DNA of 58,589 nt from Vulcanimicrobiota bacterium (GCA_017307785.1 JAFKGI010000047.1:1-58589), one strand, 5' to 3'; shown: positions 42,263-51,869, counted from the stretch's first letter. Numbers and translations are program-made. Notes: a model not told the origin generated them from the sequence alone.

Positions 42263-42283
42263 CTCTTTAGGCGGCCTTTAGAG
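42263..42283. promoter_or_regulatory. Imperfect palindrome upstream of the DUF1521 gene
   Basis: CTCTTTAGG-CGG-CCTTTAGAG is a near-perfect dyad apart from its central TT pairs. It is placed between the divergent secreted-protein and DUF1521 genes, where an operator would be expected. No factor can be named. Confidence 0.3.
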
Positions 42284-42349
42284 AAGTTCACGAATGAGCA
42301 AAGGCGCGGCCTTAATGTTTGGCGTGGGGGAGATTGGAATTACACCGCC

Positions 42350-43399
42350 TTGGCCTTCATCAATTCAAACTACAGCAGCTATTTCAATTCTCAGAGCCTG
42401 CAGTATCCTTCGCTGTCCGCTTTTTCCAGCACCACCGGATTCGGAACTCAGGGGGTTGCTTCCAACTCGTGGCTACAGACCAGTAACCTGCTATCCTCTT
42501 TGCTTGGAAGTTCCAGCTCGCTGGGCCAGAATTGGTCGGCTCTCCTGGGTGGCAGCAATTCCTTGAGTTCGCTGCTGGGCGGACAGGTCAACGGGCAGCA
42601 GAACTGCCCGCCGCCTCCCCCGCCTCCCCAAAATCAACAGCAGTATGGCCAACAATACGGCCAGCAAAGCCATCCGCATGGACCCCCTCCTCCCCCGCCG
42701 GGACACCACCACCAGCAGCAGAATGGTTATGGACAGCAAAACAACTGGGGCGGCCAGAACAACTGGGGCAATCAGAACAACTGGGGTGGCCAGCAAGGCG
42801 GTTGGGGCGCACGTCAGGCGGTCAACAACAACTGCCAGCCCAACCAGAACTATTTCGGAAGTCAACAGGTCAACAATGGCGGCGACCTCAGCCAGAGCGC
42901 CGATGGTGAGCCGATCAGCTACACCACCAGCGGAGGCTGGACCATCAACGTCGATAACGACAAGACCACTTTCACCGACCCCAACACCGGTCAGACCCTG
43001 GAGTATTCCGGTGATCCCCACGAGTATCTAAACGGAGAGCACGTCAAGGACTGGGAAAGCAGCCAGCGCACGGTGCAACTCCCGGATGGAACCAAAGTAA
43101 CGCTATCGGCCACAGCCGCCAATGGACTGACCACCAACACCAGTATCTACGATGGCAACCGGAACATCCAGATCGACAACACGGGCAATCTGATCACCTC
43201 GGACAGCACCAACTACTATGACACGCAGCAGCGTGAGCAGGCGCAGTACGACGGTGAAGTCGCCACCCTCGGCTACAATGCCGATGGCGGCCTGATCTAC
43301 ACCGACCTTTACAACCAGGACGCCAATTTTCAGGTCACCTCGAACTACAAGGACATCGCTCGCTCAGACGGCAACGGCGCCGTGACCGACCTGGGTTAG
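42350..43399 (+). CDS. DUF1521 protein with low-complexity Gln/Asn/Pro-rich linker
   Basis: The 349-residue protein starts at TTG 42350; no better start is in frame, so the 5' end is uncertain. Residues 1-80 are Ser/Leu/Asn-rich. A ~95-residue linker has polyproline runs, HHHQQQN and three copies of QNNWG. The C-terminal ~170 residues match DUF1521: SGGWTINVDNDKTTFTDP, YSGDPHEYLNGEHVKDWE, QLPDGTKVTLSATAANG and SIYDGNRNIQIDN. DUF1521 occurs in secreted, Ca-binding or self-cleaving bacterial proteins. No signal peptide is seen. Confidence 0.75.
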   Translation: MAFINSNYSSYFNSQSLQYPSLSAFSSTTGFGTQGVASNSWLQTSNLLSSLLGSSSSLGQNWSALLGGSNSLSSLLGGQVNGQQNCPPPPPPPQNQQQYGQQYGQQSHPHGPPPPPPGHHHQQQNGYGQQNNWGGQNNWGNQNNWGGQQGGWGARQAVNNNCQPNQNYFGSQQVNNGGDLSQSADGEPISYTTSGGWTINVDNDKTTFTDPNTGQTLEYSGDPHEYLNGEHVKDWESSQRTVQLPDGTKVTLSATAANGLTTNTSIYDGNRNIQIDNTGNLITSDSTNYYDTQQREQAQYDGEVATLGYNADGGLIYTDLYNQDANFQVTSNYKDIARSDGNGAVTDLG

Positions 43400-44118
43400 C
43401 CCTGCGAATGACAGCAGCCAGACTCGCTCTGGCTGCTGTATTCGTCATGCAGGCGAACCCAACTCATCACGCCTTCGCTCTCGTTGCGGCCTTCGGGTGT
43501 CAGATCGAGATACTGGAAGGCTCCCGCCAGACCCTCGTTGCCACGCGCGTAACACGAATAAGTGTGGTAGACGACACCGTCCTTGCGCGCGAAAACGCTA
43601 CTGCCGTGGATGTTCCCCGGCTCCTTGACCTTTTCGGCATAGTTGTAGACGGCCGTGCCGGCCTGCACTTGTTCCGCCGAAAACGAGACCCCGTAGTCAA
43701 AATTGAAGGCGTTGTTCCAGGACGAAACCCAGCGGAATCGATAACCCATCCGCTTCTTGACCTGTTCAATACGCTCCAGCGGCGCTCGCGAGACAGCCGC
43801 GAAGGAAAGGTCGGCATTCTCGAAGTGTTGCCGGGCTGCATCCACGTGATCACAGAGAAACGAGCAGCCCGGACAGATGGTCTCCCCCTCCCCCAGCATG
43901 TGGTGATAGACGAACAACTGACTGCGCCCCTCAAAGAGGTCCGCCAGAGTGACCGGCCCGGCCGAACTCTCAAAAACGTAGTCCTCCTCTACGCGCACCC
44001 AGGGCAACTCACGCCGGGCCTGACAGACCCGATCGCGCTGATGAGTCAGCTCCTTTTCCTGCAACCATAACAGTTTGCGTGCTTCCAGCCATTCTTCTCG
44101 ACCAACGATCTTGTGCAT
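43396..44118 (-). CDS. DUF899 thioredoxin-fold protein
   Basis: The ATG at 44118 gives 240 residues. Family motifs are WLEARKLLWLQEKELTHQRD at the start, RSQLFVYHHMLGEGETICPG with the CPGCSFLCDH cysteine cluster, SRAPLERIEQVKKRMGYRF and FNFDYGVSFS. The fold is thioredoxin-like and the CxxC-type motif suggests redox or dithiol chemistry, not yet proven. The C-terminal coding end contains a strong hairpin. It overlaps the convergent DUF1521 gene by four bases. Confidence 0.9.
   Translation of the reverse strand: MHKIVGREEWLEARKLLWLQEKELTHQRDRVCQARRELPWVRVEEDYVFESSAGPVTLADLFEGRSQLFVYHHMLGEGETICPGCSFLCDHVDAARQHFENADLSFAAVSRAPLERIEQVKKRMGYRFRWVSSWNNAFNFDYGVSFSAEQVQAGTAVYNYAEKVKEPGNIHGSSVFARKDGVVYHTYSCYARGNEGLAGAFQYLDLTPEGRNESEGVMSWVRLHDEYSSQSESGCCHSQG
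43411..43439. terminator. Hairpin inside the 3' end of the DUF899 gene, possible bidirectional terminator
   Basis: ACAGCAGCCAGA (43411-43422), loop CTCGC, TCTGGCTGCTGT (43428-43439) is a perfect 12-bp stem located within the last codons of the minus-strand gene and just past the plus-strand stop. There is no clear U-run, so it may be a transcript-end stabiliser rather than an intrinsic terminator. Confidence 0.55.
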
Positions 44119-44141
44119 AGGACACCTCACTTTCGTGGAGT

Positions 44142-44170
44142 AGTCGATCGACTGTGGTCAAAATCGACCA
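44142..44170. promoter_or_regulatory. Paired palindromes upstream of the two-component genes
   Basis: AGTCGATCGACT (44142-44153) is a perfect 12-bp palindrome. TGGTC (44155-44159) and GACCA follow, separated by an A-rich loop and ending near 44170. They sit between the divergent DUF899 and OmpR-type regulator genes and could be binding sites for that regulator or another. Confidence 0.4.
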
Positions 44171-44326
44171 TCTTTACAGTTTCTTTAGAAAGATTACGCG
44201 TCTCTAAACACTCCTGCGGTGTAATGGATTCCTAAAGCAACTTTAAACAACGCTGCGGCACACCAGACTTAGAGAAAAACTACAGAAAGGAAGCGGTGGT
44301 ACTGGGGAACCATCGCGCACCCCCGA

Positions 44327-45004
44327 ATGGAAGAAAAGCACCGTATCCTGGTGATCGACGACGAAGAGTCGATCGTGGACTCGATCAGCTTTGCGCTCGA
44401 GCGCGAAGGCTACCAGGTAGATTGTGCCGCCAACGCGGCCGAAGCACTGAAGCTCCTCGACGGGTCCTTGCCGGACATGATTTTGCTCGATGTGATGCTG
44501 CCCGACCGCTCCGGGCTCGACCTGTGCACCTTCATACGCTTCCTGGGGGAAGTTCCCATCCTGATGCTGAGCGCTCGCGACAGCCTGGAAGACAAAGTGC
44601 AGGGCCTGGAAGCCGGAGCCGACGACTATCTGGTCAAGCCCTTCAAATTCAAAGAACTGTTGGCTCGGGTCAAGGCCCTGATGCGACGCTGGAAAAAGAG
44701 CGAAGGCGCCAGCACCCTGCAACTGGGAGACCTCAAGCTGGAGCCGGCTCGCCGCACGTTTTTTCAAGCCGGCGAGGCCGTCGACCTTACCCTGCGAGAA
44801 TTTGAACTGCTGGAGTACTTCATGCGCCGTCCGCGCCGGGTGGTCACGCGCGATGAACTGTTGAACCGGGTCTGGCACCTACCCACGCCGGCCGAAACCA
44901 ACGTGCTGGAGGTCCACATCAGCTCGCTGCGCCACAAACTGCGCGATGGCGATAAGAAGCTGATCCGCACCGTGCGTGGTGTCGGCTACTCCCTCGGTGG
45001 ATAA
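44327..45004 (+). CDS. OmpR/PhoB-family response regulator
   Basis: The 225-residue protein has a receiver (DDE at 11-13, phosphoacceptor D55, GADDYLVKPF) and a C-terminal winged-helix DNA-binding domain (LTLREFELLEYFMRRPRRVV, VHISSLRHKLRDG, RTVRGVGYSL). It pairs with the sensor kinase immediately downstream, whose start overlaps its stop. The 200-base upstream gap is AT-richer than the surroundings and holds dyads. Confidence 0.96.
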   Translation: MEEKHRILVIDDEESIVDSISFALEREGYQVDCAANAAEALKLLDGSLPDMILLDVMLPDRSGLDLCTFIRFLGEVPILMLSARDSLEDKVQGLEAGADDYLVKPFKFKELLARVKALMRRWKKSEGASTLQLGDLKLEPARRTFFQAGEAVDLTLREFELLEYFMRRPRRVVTRDELLNRVWHLPTPAETNVLEVHISSLRHKLRDGDKKLIRTVRGVGYSLGG

Positions 45005-46445
45005 CTGGACACGTCGATTGTCCCTGCGCTGGCTGGGCGCCAGTCTTTTGGTGACGGTGCTGAGCCTGCTGCTGGGTCTGACCGCACTGGCCAGCTACAA
45101 GGTCATGCGCGACGTGCTCTGGATCAGCAGCCTGCGCAATATGGATTACCAGGTCTTGTCCGCCCTGGGCACGGCCCAGGGGCGGATGATTTCGGAAATC
45201 TCGCGCGAGGAATTTTCTCGCCTCATCCATCAGGGAGTGCCCGCCCCGCCGGACTGGCAGCATCAGGCCGAGAAGTTCTCGGGCGGTGTCTATGCCGTGC
45301 AAGTATTGGACGAACACGGGCAGTTTCTGTCTTCCTATCCACCGGGACCCCGCCCCTTCGTTCCGGACACCCAGGCTCTGCAACGGCTGAAGAGACATTT
45401 TCTCAGTGGTCGTGGGCCCGCCCGATTGCCTTACGAGGGACCGGGCCGCCGGCAGGTGCTGCTGGTGCCGCTGAGCCAGCAGGGCAAACTGGTGGGCTTC
45501 GTGGTGCTCTCCAACAACTGGTTTCCCAGCAAAACCTTTCTGTCGGCTTTCGCCAGCGGGGCCGGGTTGATCGCGGTCGGCATCGTGCTGGTGAGCCTGC
45601 TGGTCTATCTGGCCCTGGTCCGCCAACTACAACGTCCGCTCCAGTTGGTGTTGCAATGCGCCCGTCAGGTGACCGGCGGAGACTTGAGCGTGCGCACCGG
45701 TCTGTCAGCTGGACCCAATGAGATCTATCGCGTGGGATTCACCTTCGACCGAATGTTGGAGCGCCTGGAATGGCTCTTTCAGACTCAGAAGAACTTCGTG
45801 GCCGATGTGTCCCATGAACTGCGCACTCCCCTGACCGCCTTGACCGGACAGCTCCACATCGTGAGGGCCCTGCGCGAACAACCCGAGGATCGCCGAGGGG
45901 AAAAGGCCATGGATCGCTGCGAGCGCGAATTGGAACGGATGGTGGAGCTGGTCGAAGACTTGCTGACCTTGATGCGTGCCGAAGACCTCCCTGTCTCGGG
46001 AGAGAACTTCAGCGGGGCCGAGCTGATGGCCGAATGTGTCAGCGAAATGCGCGCCCTTTTTCCCGAGGTGGACCTGCAGATTCGACCGGGAGATATCGTG
46101 CTGTGGGGCCAGCGGGAACCGATCAAGCGAGCCCTGCTGAATGTTTTGGAAAACGCCTGCAATTACTCGCCCTTTGGCAGGCCGGTGGAAGTCTGGTCCG
46201 AGCAGACCGATGAGCACTGCGTCCTGCATGTGCTTGACCACGGCCAGGGAGTGGCCCCCGAATGGATCCCCCGATTGGGCCAACGTTTCTATCGGCCGGA
46301 TCCGTCTCGTTGTCGGCAGACCGGTGGCTCCGGTCTGGGCCTTTCCATCGTGAAGTCAACGCTCGAACGACATGGCGGCCAGCTGCTGATCACCAGTGAA
46401 TTGACGCGCTTTACCAGAGTATCGCTACAGCTGCCCAGAATTTAA
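44997..46445 (+). CDS. Membrane sensor histidine kinase with HAMP domain
   Basis: The GTG at 44997 overlaps the regulator stop by eight bases; a GTG at 44976 is the longer alternative. The 482-residue product has a first membrane segment (about 15-37), a periplasmic domain of ~130 residues and a second membrane segment near 185-205. A HAMP linker (RQLQRPLQLVLQC to GFTFDRMLERL), HisKA with H273 in ADVSHELRTP, and HATPase (NVLENACNYSP, DHGQGVAPE, GSGLGLSIVKS) follow. It is a canonical EnvZ/PhoR-style kinase cognate to the preceding regulator. The signal is unknown. Confidence 0.94.
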   Translation: MDNWTRRLSLRWLGASLLVTVLSLLLGLTALASYKVMRDVLWISSLRNMDYQVLSALGTAQGRMISEISREEFSRLIHQGVPAPPDWQHQAEKFSGGVYAVQVLDEHGQFLSSYPPGPRPFVPDTQALQRLKRHFLSGRGPARLPYEGPGRRQVLLVPLSQQGKLVGFVVLSNNWFPSKTFLSAFASGAGLIAVGIVLVSLLVYLALVRQLQRPLQLVLQCARQVTGGDLSVRTGLSAGPNEIYRVGFTFDRMLERLEWLFQTQKNFVADVSHELRTPLTALTGQLHIVRALREQPEDRRGEKAMDRCERELERMVELVEDLLTLMRAEDLPVSGENFSGAELMAECVSEMRALFPEVDLQIRPGDIVLWGQREPIKRALLNVLENACNYSPFGRPVEVWSEQTDEHCVLHVLDHGQGVAPEWIPRLGQRFYRPDPSRCRQTGGSGLGLSIVKSTLERHGGQLLITSELTRFTRVSLQLPRI

Positions 46446-46525
46446 ACGTATTCCGATACCCCCGGCTTTGCGGCTGGCGGCCTATCCTGAAGTAGGGACC
46501 TCAGCTTCAAGGAGGAGTTGCACCG

Positions 46526-46996
46526 ATGAAGACTTCAGGCGGCACACGATTTCTGGCAGCATTACCCCATCTAGGCTACCTTCCAGTAGCTTTTGGCCTC
46601 GGCTACGCGATAGCCGAGCCCGCCACGGCGCCTTACGTTCTGGGAATGGCCGTGCTCTACACGGTTCTGGCCCTGATCGCTTTCCGCCGGGAACCCAAGA
46701 ATGAATTTCTCCGCGAGCATCTCCACCAGGCCCGTCGATATCACAGTTGGGGCGCCGTTACGGCAATGTCCCTGTTGGTAGGCGCGATGTACGTCGCCGT
46801 CTTCACCTGGGGATTGGGAGCGCTGGTGGCCCTCTGTCTGGCGCCGGTGGCCATCCTGCTCTGGATGGTCCCCACCTGGGCCGCCTCGTATGACGCCCTG
46901 CGCGGCCATCCACACCAATATCAGGTGTGGAGTCACGCCTATATCATGAGCCTGTTGCGCGGGCAACGCCGACCCCACCTGGTCGACCAACACTAG
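46526..46996 (+). CDS. Small integral membrane protein, DUF4870-like
   Basis: The 156-residue protein follows AAGGAGGAG at an ideal spacing. Four hydrophobic segments are visible at about 10-30, 33-52, 75-98 and 100-120. A loop KNEFLREHLHQARRYHSWGA lies between the second and third, a position where DUF4870 relatives have a conserved HAREALNF-like motif. The match is loose. The function is unknown. Confidence 0.65.
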   Translation: MKTSGGTRFLAALPHLGYLPVAFGLGYAIAEPATAPYVLGMAVLYTVLALIAFRREPKNEFLREHLHQARRYHSWGAVTAMSLLVGAMYVAVFTWGLGALVALCLAPVAILLWMVPTWAASYDALRGHPHQYQVWSHAYIMSLLRGQRRPHLVDQH

Positions 46997-47071
46997 GGAT
47001 ACTCGCAGCGAGCGTGCGGGGGTCGGAGCCTGGTAACTCCGATCCCCGCCGGCCGTTTCGGCGCTTGCTTC

Positions 47072-47244
47072 CTCCGAAGGGAAAGGTGGGGAGGGGGAAA
47101 GTGGGAGAAAGCTTGGTGCCGCGCGATTTTTTGAAGTTGGTCCCGCTCAAGCTTGACTCCATTTAAATAAAACATCCAAAGCGAAAGTCGGCCTTGCCCG
47201 ACCGGTCTCTCCTCCTCTCCCGGCTTGCCACCTTCCCCTTCTAG
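47072..47244. repeat. Purine/pyrimidine inverted-repeat element, copy B
   Basis: The left arm (CTCCGAAGGGAAAGGTGGGG, from 47072) and the right arm (ending CCACCTTCCCCTTCTAG, to 47244) are imperfectly complementary. The centre is AT-rich around TTTAAATAAAA. It fills most of the 334-base gap before the RND operon. Arm sequence and length match copies A, C and D. Confidence 0.6.
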
Positions 47245-47256
47245 CCAAACCAGCGC

Positions 47257-47273
47257 GATAAGAAAAACTTATC
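47257..47273. promoter_or_regulatory. GATAAG/CTTATC dyad upstream of the RND efflux operon
   Basis: GATAAG, five A residues, CTTATC forms a 6-bp inverted repeat about 60 bases before the likely start codon at 47331. Its position suits an operator. No adjacent regulator is on this side; the LysR gene lies at the far end of the operon. Confidence 0.4.
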
Positions 47274-47330
47274 ACTACAGTGAAGATCCGTATTGGACCG
47301 GCGACCCCCCGCGATCCTATGGTGGGTCCA

Positions 47331-50300
47331 ATGTGGATCGTGCGCCTGGCCTTGCAACGGCCTTTTACTTTTCTGGTGATGGCCGCCCTCATGCTGATTT
47401 TCGGCCTGGGCTCGCTCGCCAAGATGTCGACCGACATCTTCCCTGACATTGATATCCCGGTAGTGAGCGTCATTTGGACCTACTCCGGTTTGCCCGCCGA
47501 CGAGATGGAACGGCGCATTACGACTTATAGCGAATACGGATTGTCCAACAACGTCAACGACATTCGCAGCATCGAGTCGCAGACTTACGACGGTGTCTCG
47601 GTCATCCGTCTCTACTTCCATCCGGGTGTCAAAATCGAGAGCGCCATCGCCCAGGCGACGGCCAGCTCGCAGTCGATCATCCGCCGTATGCCTTCGGGTG
47701 TTCTGCCGCCCACCATCCTGCGCTACACGGCCGCCAGCGTGCCCATTCTGCAGCTGAGCCTGGCCAGCCAGAGCTTATCCGAGACCGAACTTTACGACTA
47801 CGGTATGTATCAGGTGCGTCGCGCCCTGGGCGTGGTGCGCGGTTCCACCCTGCCTACCCCTTACGGCGGTAAGCAGCGCCAGATTCGCGTCGATCTCAAA
47901 CCCGCCGCCATGCAGGCGATGAACATTTCCCCGCGCGACGTCAACGACGCCCTCAACCTGCAAAATCTGGCCCTGCCCAGCGGCAACGCCCGCGTGGGTG
48001 ACGTCGACTACCGCGTGCAGATCAACAACAGCCCCTCGCTCTCCGAGGGAATCGGCGACCTGCCGGTGCGCAACGAGAACGGACGTATCGTTTACATCCG
48101 CGATCTGGCCAACGTGCACGACGGCAACGCCTGGCAGACCAACGTGGTGCGCAACGAAGGGCAGCGCTCGGTGCTGCTGCCCATCCTGAAAAACGGCTCG
48201 GCCTCCACCCTGGACGTGGTCAATCAAATCAAAGACATCCTGCCCAGCATGCGTGCCGCCGCCCCGCCCGGAATGCTCATCCAGCCGCTCTTTGACCAGT
48301 CCGTCTTCGTCAAAGCAGCCGTCGACAACGTGCTCCACGAGGGCGCCATCGCCGGTGTGCTGACCGGCGCCATGATTTTGCTCTTCCTGGGAAGCTGGCG
48401 CAGCACGCTCATCGTGCTCGTGTCCATCCCGCTCTCCATCCTGACCTCGCTGATTTGTCTGCTAGCCCTGGGCCACTCGCTCAACATTATGACGCTGGGC
48501 GGTCTGGCCCTGGCCATCGGTATCCTGGTCGACGACTCGACCGTGACCATCGAGAACATCCACCGCAATCTTTCGATGGGCAAGAAACTGGTGCGGGGCA
48601 TCCTGGACGGGGCCGAGCAAATCGCCACCCCCGCCTTCGTGGCCACCACCTGTATCTGTATCGTGTTTCTGCCGGTGGCGCTGCTGGAGGGCCCGGCCCT
48701 GTATCTGTTCGTGCCCTTCGCCGAAGCGGTGGTTTTCGCGGTGGCCACCAGCTATCTGCTCTCCCGAACGCTGGTGCCGGTGCTGGTGCATAAATTGCTG
48801 GCGGCGGAACTGGCCATGCACGACCAGCCCGGTCACAAAAAGAACTGGATCGAGCGCGTCAATCACTGGTTCCTGAGCTGGTTTGACCGCTTCCAGGCGC
48901 GCTACGCGCAACTGCTTCAGTGGGGTCTGCGCCAGCCCTCCCGCATCCTGATTCCCGCCCTCTTGCTGGTGGCCAGCTCGCTGGCCCTGGCTCCTTTCGT
49001 GGGTCGCGACTTCTTCCCGGTGGTCGACGCCGGCCAGATTCGTCTCCACGTGAAAGGCCCGGCCGGCACGCGCATCGAGAAGACCGAGGAGATTTTCTCC
49101 CAGGTCGAGGCCGAGATTCGCAAAGTCATTCCCTCTGAGGAAATCGAGCTGCTCAACGACAACATCGGCGTCCCCGCCGAGAGCTACAACCTGGCTTTCG
49201 GCGACAGCGCCACCATCGGCACCGCCGACGGCGAAATCCTGATCGCGCTCAAGCCCGACCGCAGCAAACCCACTCCGGAGTATCTGCGCCTGACCCGCGA
49301 CCACCTCAACAAGACTTTTCCCAACCTGACCTTCTACTTCCAGCCGGCCGACATCGTCAGTCAGATTCTCAACTTCGGTCTGCCGGCCCCGATCGATATT
49401 CGCATCAGCGGCTTCAAACGCGCTGAAAACCTCGAGCTGGCCCGCCAGATGATCAAAGAACTGGAAGCCATCCCGGGCGCCGTGGACGTGCACCTTCATC
49501 AGGAAGTGGACGCCCCCACCATCAAGCTGGAAGCCGACCGCACCTTGCTTTCCAAGTCGGGTCTCACTCAGCGCGACCTGGCCAACGATATGCTGATTAC
49601 CCTCAGCTCCAACACCCAGGTCACCCCCAACTACTGGGTCGACCCGAAGGCCGGCATTCCTTACTTCGTGGCCATCCAGACCCCGCCTTACGTATTGGAC
49701 ACCCCCGAGGCTTTGCTCAACACGCCCATCTCGGCCAAAGACGGCCAGCAGCTGCTGCGCAACGTGGCCCAGATGCAGCGCGGCGTCAGCAACACCATCA
49801 TCAACCACCTCAACATTCAACCCGTCTACGACGTCTTCCTCAACGTGCAGTCGCGCGACCTGGGAGCGGTGGCCGGCGAGGTGCAGAAAATCGTCAACAA
49901 GTATAAGGCCAAACAATCCCCCGGCAATCGCATCGAGGTGCGCGGTATGGTGGAGAGCCTGAACTCGGCTTTCGCCCGCCTGGGCCTGGGCTTTGTGGGC
50001 GCGCTGGTGCTGATTTATCTGCTGCTGGTGGTCAACTACCAGTCGCTGGCCGACGCGGCCATCATTGTGGCCGCTCTACCGGGCGCCGCCGCCGGCGTCA
50101 TCTGGGCGCTCTTCATCACCCACTCCACCTTCAACGTGCCGTCGCTGATGGGCTCGATTATGAGCCTGGGCGTAGCCACCGCCAACAGCGTGCTGATGGT
50201 CTCCTTCGCCAAAGAGAAGATGATGGAGGGCGAGGATTCTTTCTCGGCCGCCCTCGAGGCCGGCCGCACTCGACTGCGACCGGTGCTGATGACGGCCATG

Positions 50301-50492
50301 GCGATGGTGCTGGGAATGATTCCGATGTCCTTGGCCCTGGGTCAAGGCTCGGAGCAAAACGCTCCGCTGGGACGCGCCGTCATCGGCGGTCTCTCGGTGG
50401 CCACTCTGTTCACGCTCTTCTTCGTGCCGGCCGTCTTCAGTCTGGTGCGCCGCAAAGGCTTAGAAAAACCCCTGGAATTGGATGAGGAATAA
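47331..50492 (+). CDS. RND-family efflux pump inner-membrane subunit
   Basis: The 1053-residue protein matches HAE/AcrB-type RND pumps: a first membrane helix MWIVRLALQRPFTFLVMAAL, then a porter domain beginning STDIFPDIDIPVVSVIWTYSG. The helix-4 region GLALAIGILVDDSTVTIENI contains the proton-relay aspartates. A second half mirrors the first (SRILIPALLLVASS, GRDFFPVVDAGQI), and the end is RPVLMTAMAMVLGMIPMSLALG. It exports drugs or metabolites using the proton gradient. I chose the ATG at 47331, where the family homology begins; ATG 47319 and GTG 47280 are in frame. The adaptor gene starts three bases after the stop. Confidence 0.95.
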   Translation: MWIVRLALQRPFTFLVMAALMLIFGLGSLAKMSTDIFPDIDIPVVSVIWTYSGLPADEMERRITTYSEYGLSNNVNDIRSIESQTYDGVSVIRLYFHPGVKIESAIAQATASSQSIIRRMPSGVLPPTILRYTAASVPILQLSLASQSLSETELYDYGMYQVRRALGVVRGSTLPTPYGGKQRQIRVDLKPAAMQAMNISPRDVNDALNLQNLALPSGNARVGDVDYRVQINNSPSLSEGIGDLPVRNENGRIVYIRDLANVHDGNAWQTNVVRNEGQRSVLLPILKNGSASTLDVVNQIKDILPSMRAAAPPGMLIQPLFDQSVFVKAAVDNVLHEGAIAGVLTGAMILLFLGSWRSTLIVLVSIPLSILTSLICLLALGHSLNIMTLGGLALAIGILVDDSTVTIENIHRNLSMGKKLVRGILDGAEQIATPAFVATTCICIVFLPVALLEGPALYLFVPFAEAVVFAVATSYLLSRTLVPVLVHKLLAAELAMHDQPGHKKNWIERVNHWFLSWFDRFQARYAQLLQWGLRQPSRILIPALLLVASSLALAPFVGRDFFPVVDAGQIRLHVKGPAGTRIEKTEEIFSQVEAEIRKVIPSEEIELLNDNIGVPAESYNLAFGDSATIGTADGEILIALKPDRSKPTPEYLRLTRDHLNKTFPNLTFYFQPADIVSQILNFGLPAPIDIRISGFKRAENLELARQMIKELEAIPGAVDVHLHQEVDAPTIKLEADRTLLSKSGLTQRDLANDMLITLSSNTQVTPNYWVDPKAGIPYFVAIQTPPYVLDTPEALLNTPISAKDGQQLLRNVAQMQRGVSNTIINHLNIQPVYDVFLNVQSRDLGAVAGEVQKIVNKYKAKQSPGNRIEVRGMVESLNSAFARLGLGFVGALVLIYLLLVVNYQSLADAAIIVAALPGAAAGVIWALFITHSTFNVPSLMGSIMSLGVATANSVLMVSFAKEKMMEGEDSFSAALEAGRTRLRPVLMTAMAMVLGMIPMSLALGQGSEQNAPLGRAVIGGLSVATLFTLFFVPAVFSLVRRKGLEKPLELDEE

Positions 50493-50495
50493 TCG

Positions 50496-51869
50496 ATGAA
50501 AAAGCACTTTGGACTGTTCTCGCTGATGCTGCTGCTGGGCATCCTGCTGCTCTGCATGCTGCCCTTCGGACTGCTGCCGCGCTGGCGAGATCAGGCGCAG
50601 CAACGGGAAGCCCGGGCGGCCACGCTGCAACCGCTGCCCCAGGTGGCCACGGTGCAGCCTCAGCCCGGCCAGAACAAGCAGGCCCTGCGACTGCCCGCCA
50701 GCCTCAGCGGCGTGCACGAAACCACCGTTTACGCTCGCGCCGACGGTTATGTGCGCAACTACAACGTGGACATCGGCGACAAGGTGCGCGAGGGACAGAT
50801 TCTGGCCCAGCTGGAAGCGCCCGAACTGGAAGAGTCGCTGGCTCAAGCCCAGGCCCAGATCGTTTCCGGTCAGGCCTCGGTGCAACAGGCACGCACCGAA
50901 GTCTTGCGCGCCCAGGCCAATGTGGTCCAGGTGCAGGCGGACATCGACGGCGCCCGCGCCGACATCGAGCAGGCCCAGGCGGAACGCCGCCAGCGCGACA
51001 GCGACGCCCAGTTCGCCAACCGCTCCAACCAGCGCTGGCAGGCGCTGCTCAAGGAAGAAGCCGTCTCCTTGCAAGAGGCCGACCAGCGGGCCAGCACCTA
51101 TCAGGGCTCCATGGCCACCCTGCAGGCCTCCGACCAGCGCATCGAGGCCTCCCGCTCCAAGCTGCGTTCGGCTCAGGCCCGACTGCAGGCCATGCGCTCG
51201 GAGGTGGCCACCGCCCAGGCGCGCGTCGATTCGGCGGCGGCCCAGGTGGGCGCCTATCAGGCGGCCGCCCGGCGCATCGAGCGTCAGCTGGAATTTTTGG
51301 TGGTGCGCGCGCCACTCACCGGCGTGGTCACCGAGCGTAACATCGACGCCGGCAGCCTGGTGAGCGCCGGCACCGCCAAGCCGATCTATAAGCTGGCCAG
51401 CGTGGACCGCCTCAAGGTTTACGTGGACGTGCCCCAGAGCAGCTCGGCCGGAGTGGCCCCGGGATTGGCCGCGGAAGTCTATCTGCCCGGTTCCACCCGA
51501 ACCATCAAAGGCAAGGTAATCCGCACCACCAACGCCCTGGACGCCAAGACGCGCACCCTGCGCACGGAAATTCAGGTGCCCAACGCCCAGGGACTGCTGG
51601 CCCCCGGCATGGCCGCCGAGGTCAATCTGCAGATTCCCTCGGGTCAGCCCGGCTGGATCATCCCGGCGGCGGCTCTCACGATTCGTCCCGAGGGTCCGCG
51701 CGTGGTGGTCATCGGCCCCGATCAGACTCTGAAAGTTCAGTCCGTCCAGGTCGGAGCCGACCTGGGCAAGCAAGTGCAGATCGTGGACGGTCTGCGCGGG
51801 GGAGAGAATCTCGTGCTGCTGCCCACCGACACCATGGTGGACGGCCAGAAAGTTGCCGTAAAATCGTGA
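50496..51869 (+). CDS. RND efflux periplasmic adaptor (membrane fusion protein)
   Basis: The 457-residue protein has an N-terminal membrane anchor (residues 6-28). A split biotinyl-lipoyl domain (GYVRNYNVDIGDKVREGQIL and LVVRAPLTGVVTERNIDAGS) flanks a long coiled-coil hairpin of ~150 residues (QAQAQIVSGQASVQQARTEV and onwards). Beta-barrel and membrane-proximal domains follow (KVYVDVPQS, IIPAAAL). It links the RND pump to the TolC channel. The hairpin is long compared with AcrA. GAGGA precedes the start. Confidence 0.95.
   Translation: MKKHFGLFSLMLLLGILLLCMLPFGLLPRWRDQAQQREARAATLQPLPQVATVQPQPGQNKQALRLPASLSGVHETTVYARADGYVRNYNVDIGDKVREGQILAQLEAPELEESLAQAQAQIVSGQASVQQARTEVLRAQANVVQVQADIDGARADIEQAQAERRQRDSDAQFANRSNQRWQALLKEEAVSLQEADQRASTYQGSMATLQASDQRIEASRSKLRSAQARLQAMRSEVATAQARVDSAAAQVGAYQAAARRIERQLEFLVVRAPLTGVVTERNIDAGSLVSAGTAKPIYKLASVDRLKVYVDVPQSSSAGVAPGLAAEVYLPGSTRTIKGKVIRTTNALDAKTRTLRTEIQVPNAQGLLAPGMAAEVNLQIPSGQPGWIIPAAALTIRPEGPRVVVIGPDQTLKVQSVQVGADLGKQVQIVDGLRGGENLVLLPTDTMVDGQKVAVKS

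Noticed and set aside
48462..49916. Long minus-strand open frames across the RND and adaptor genes (also 50460-51773).
   Set aside because: They mirror high-GC coding frames on the plus strand, have His/Gly/Val-rich shadow composition and no start signals.
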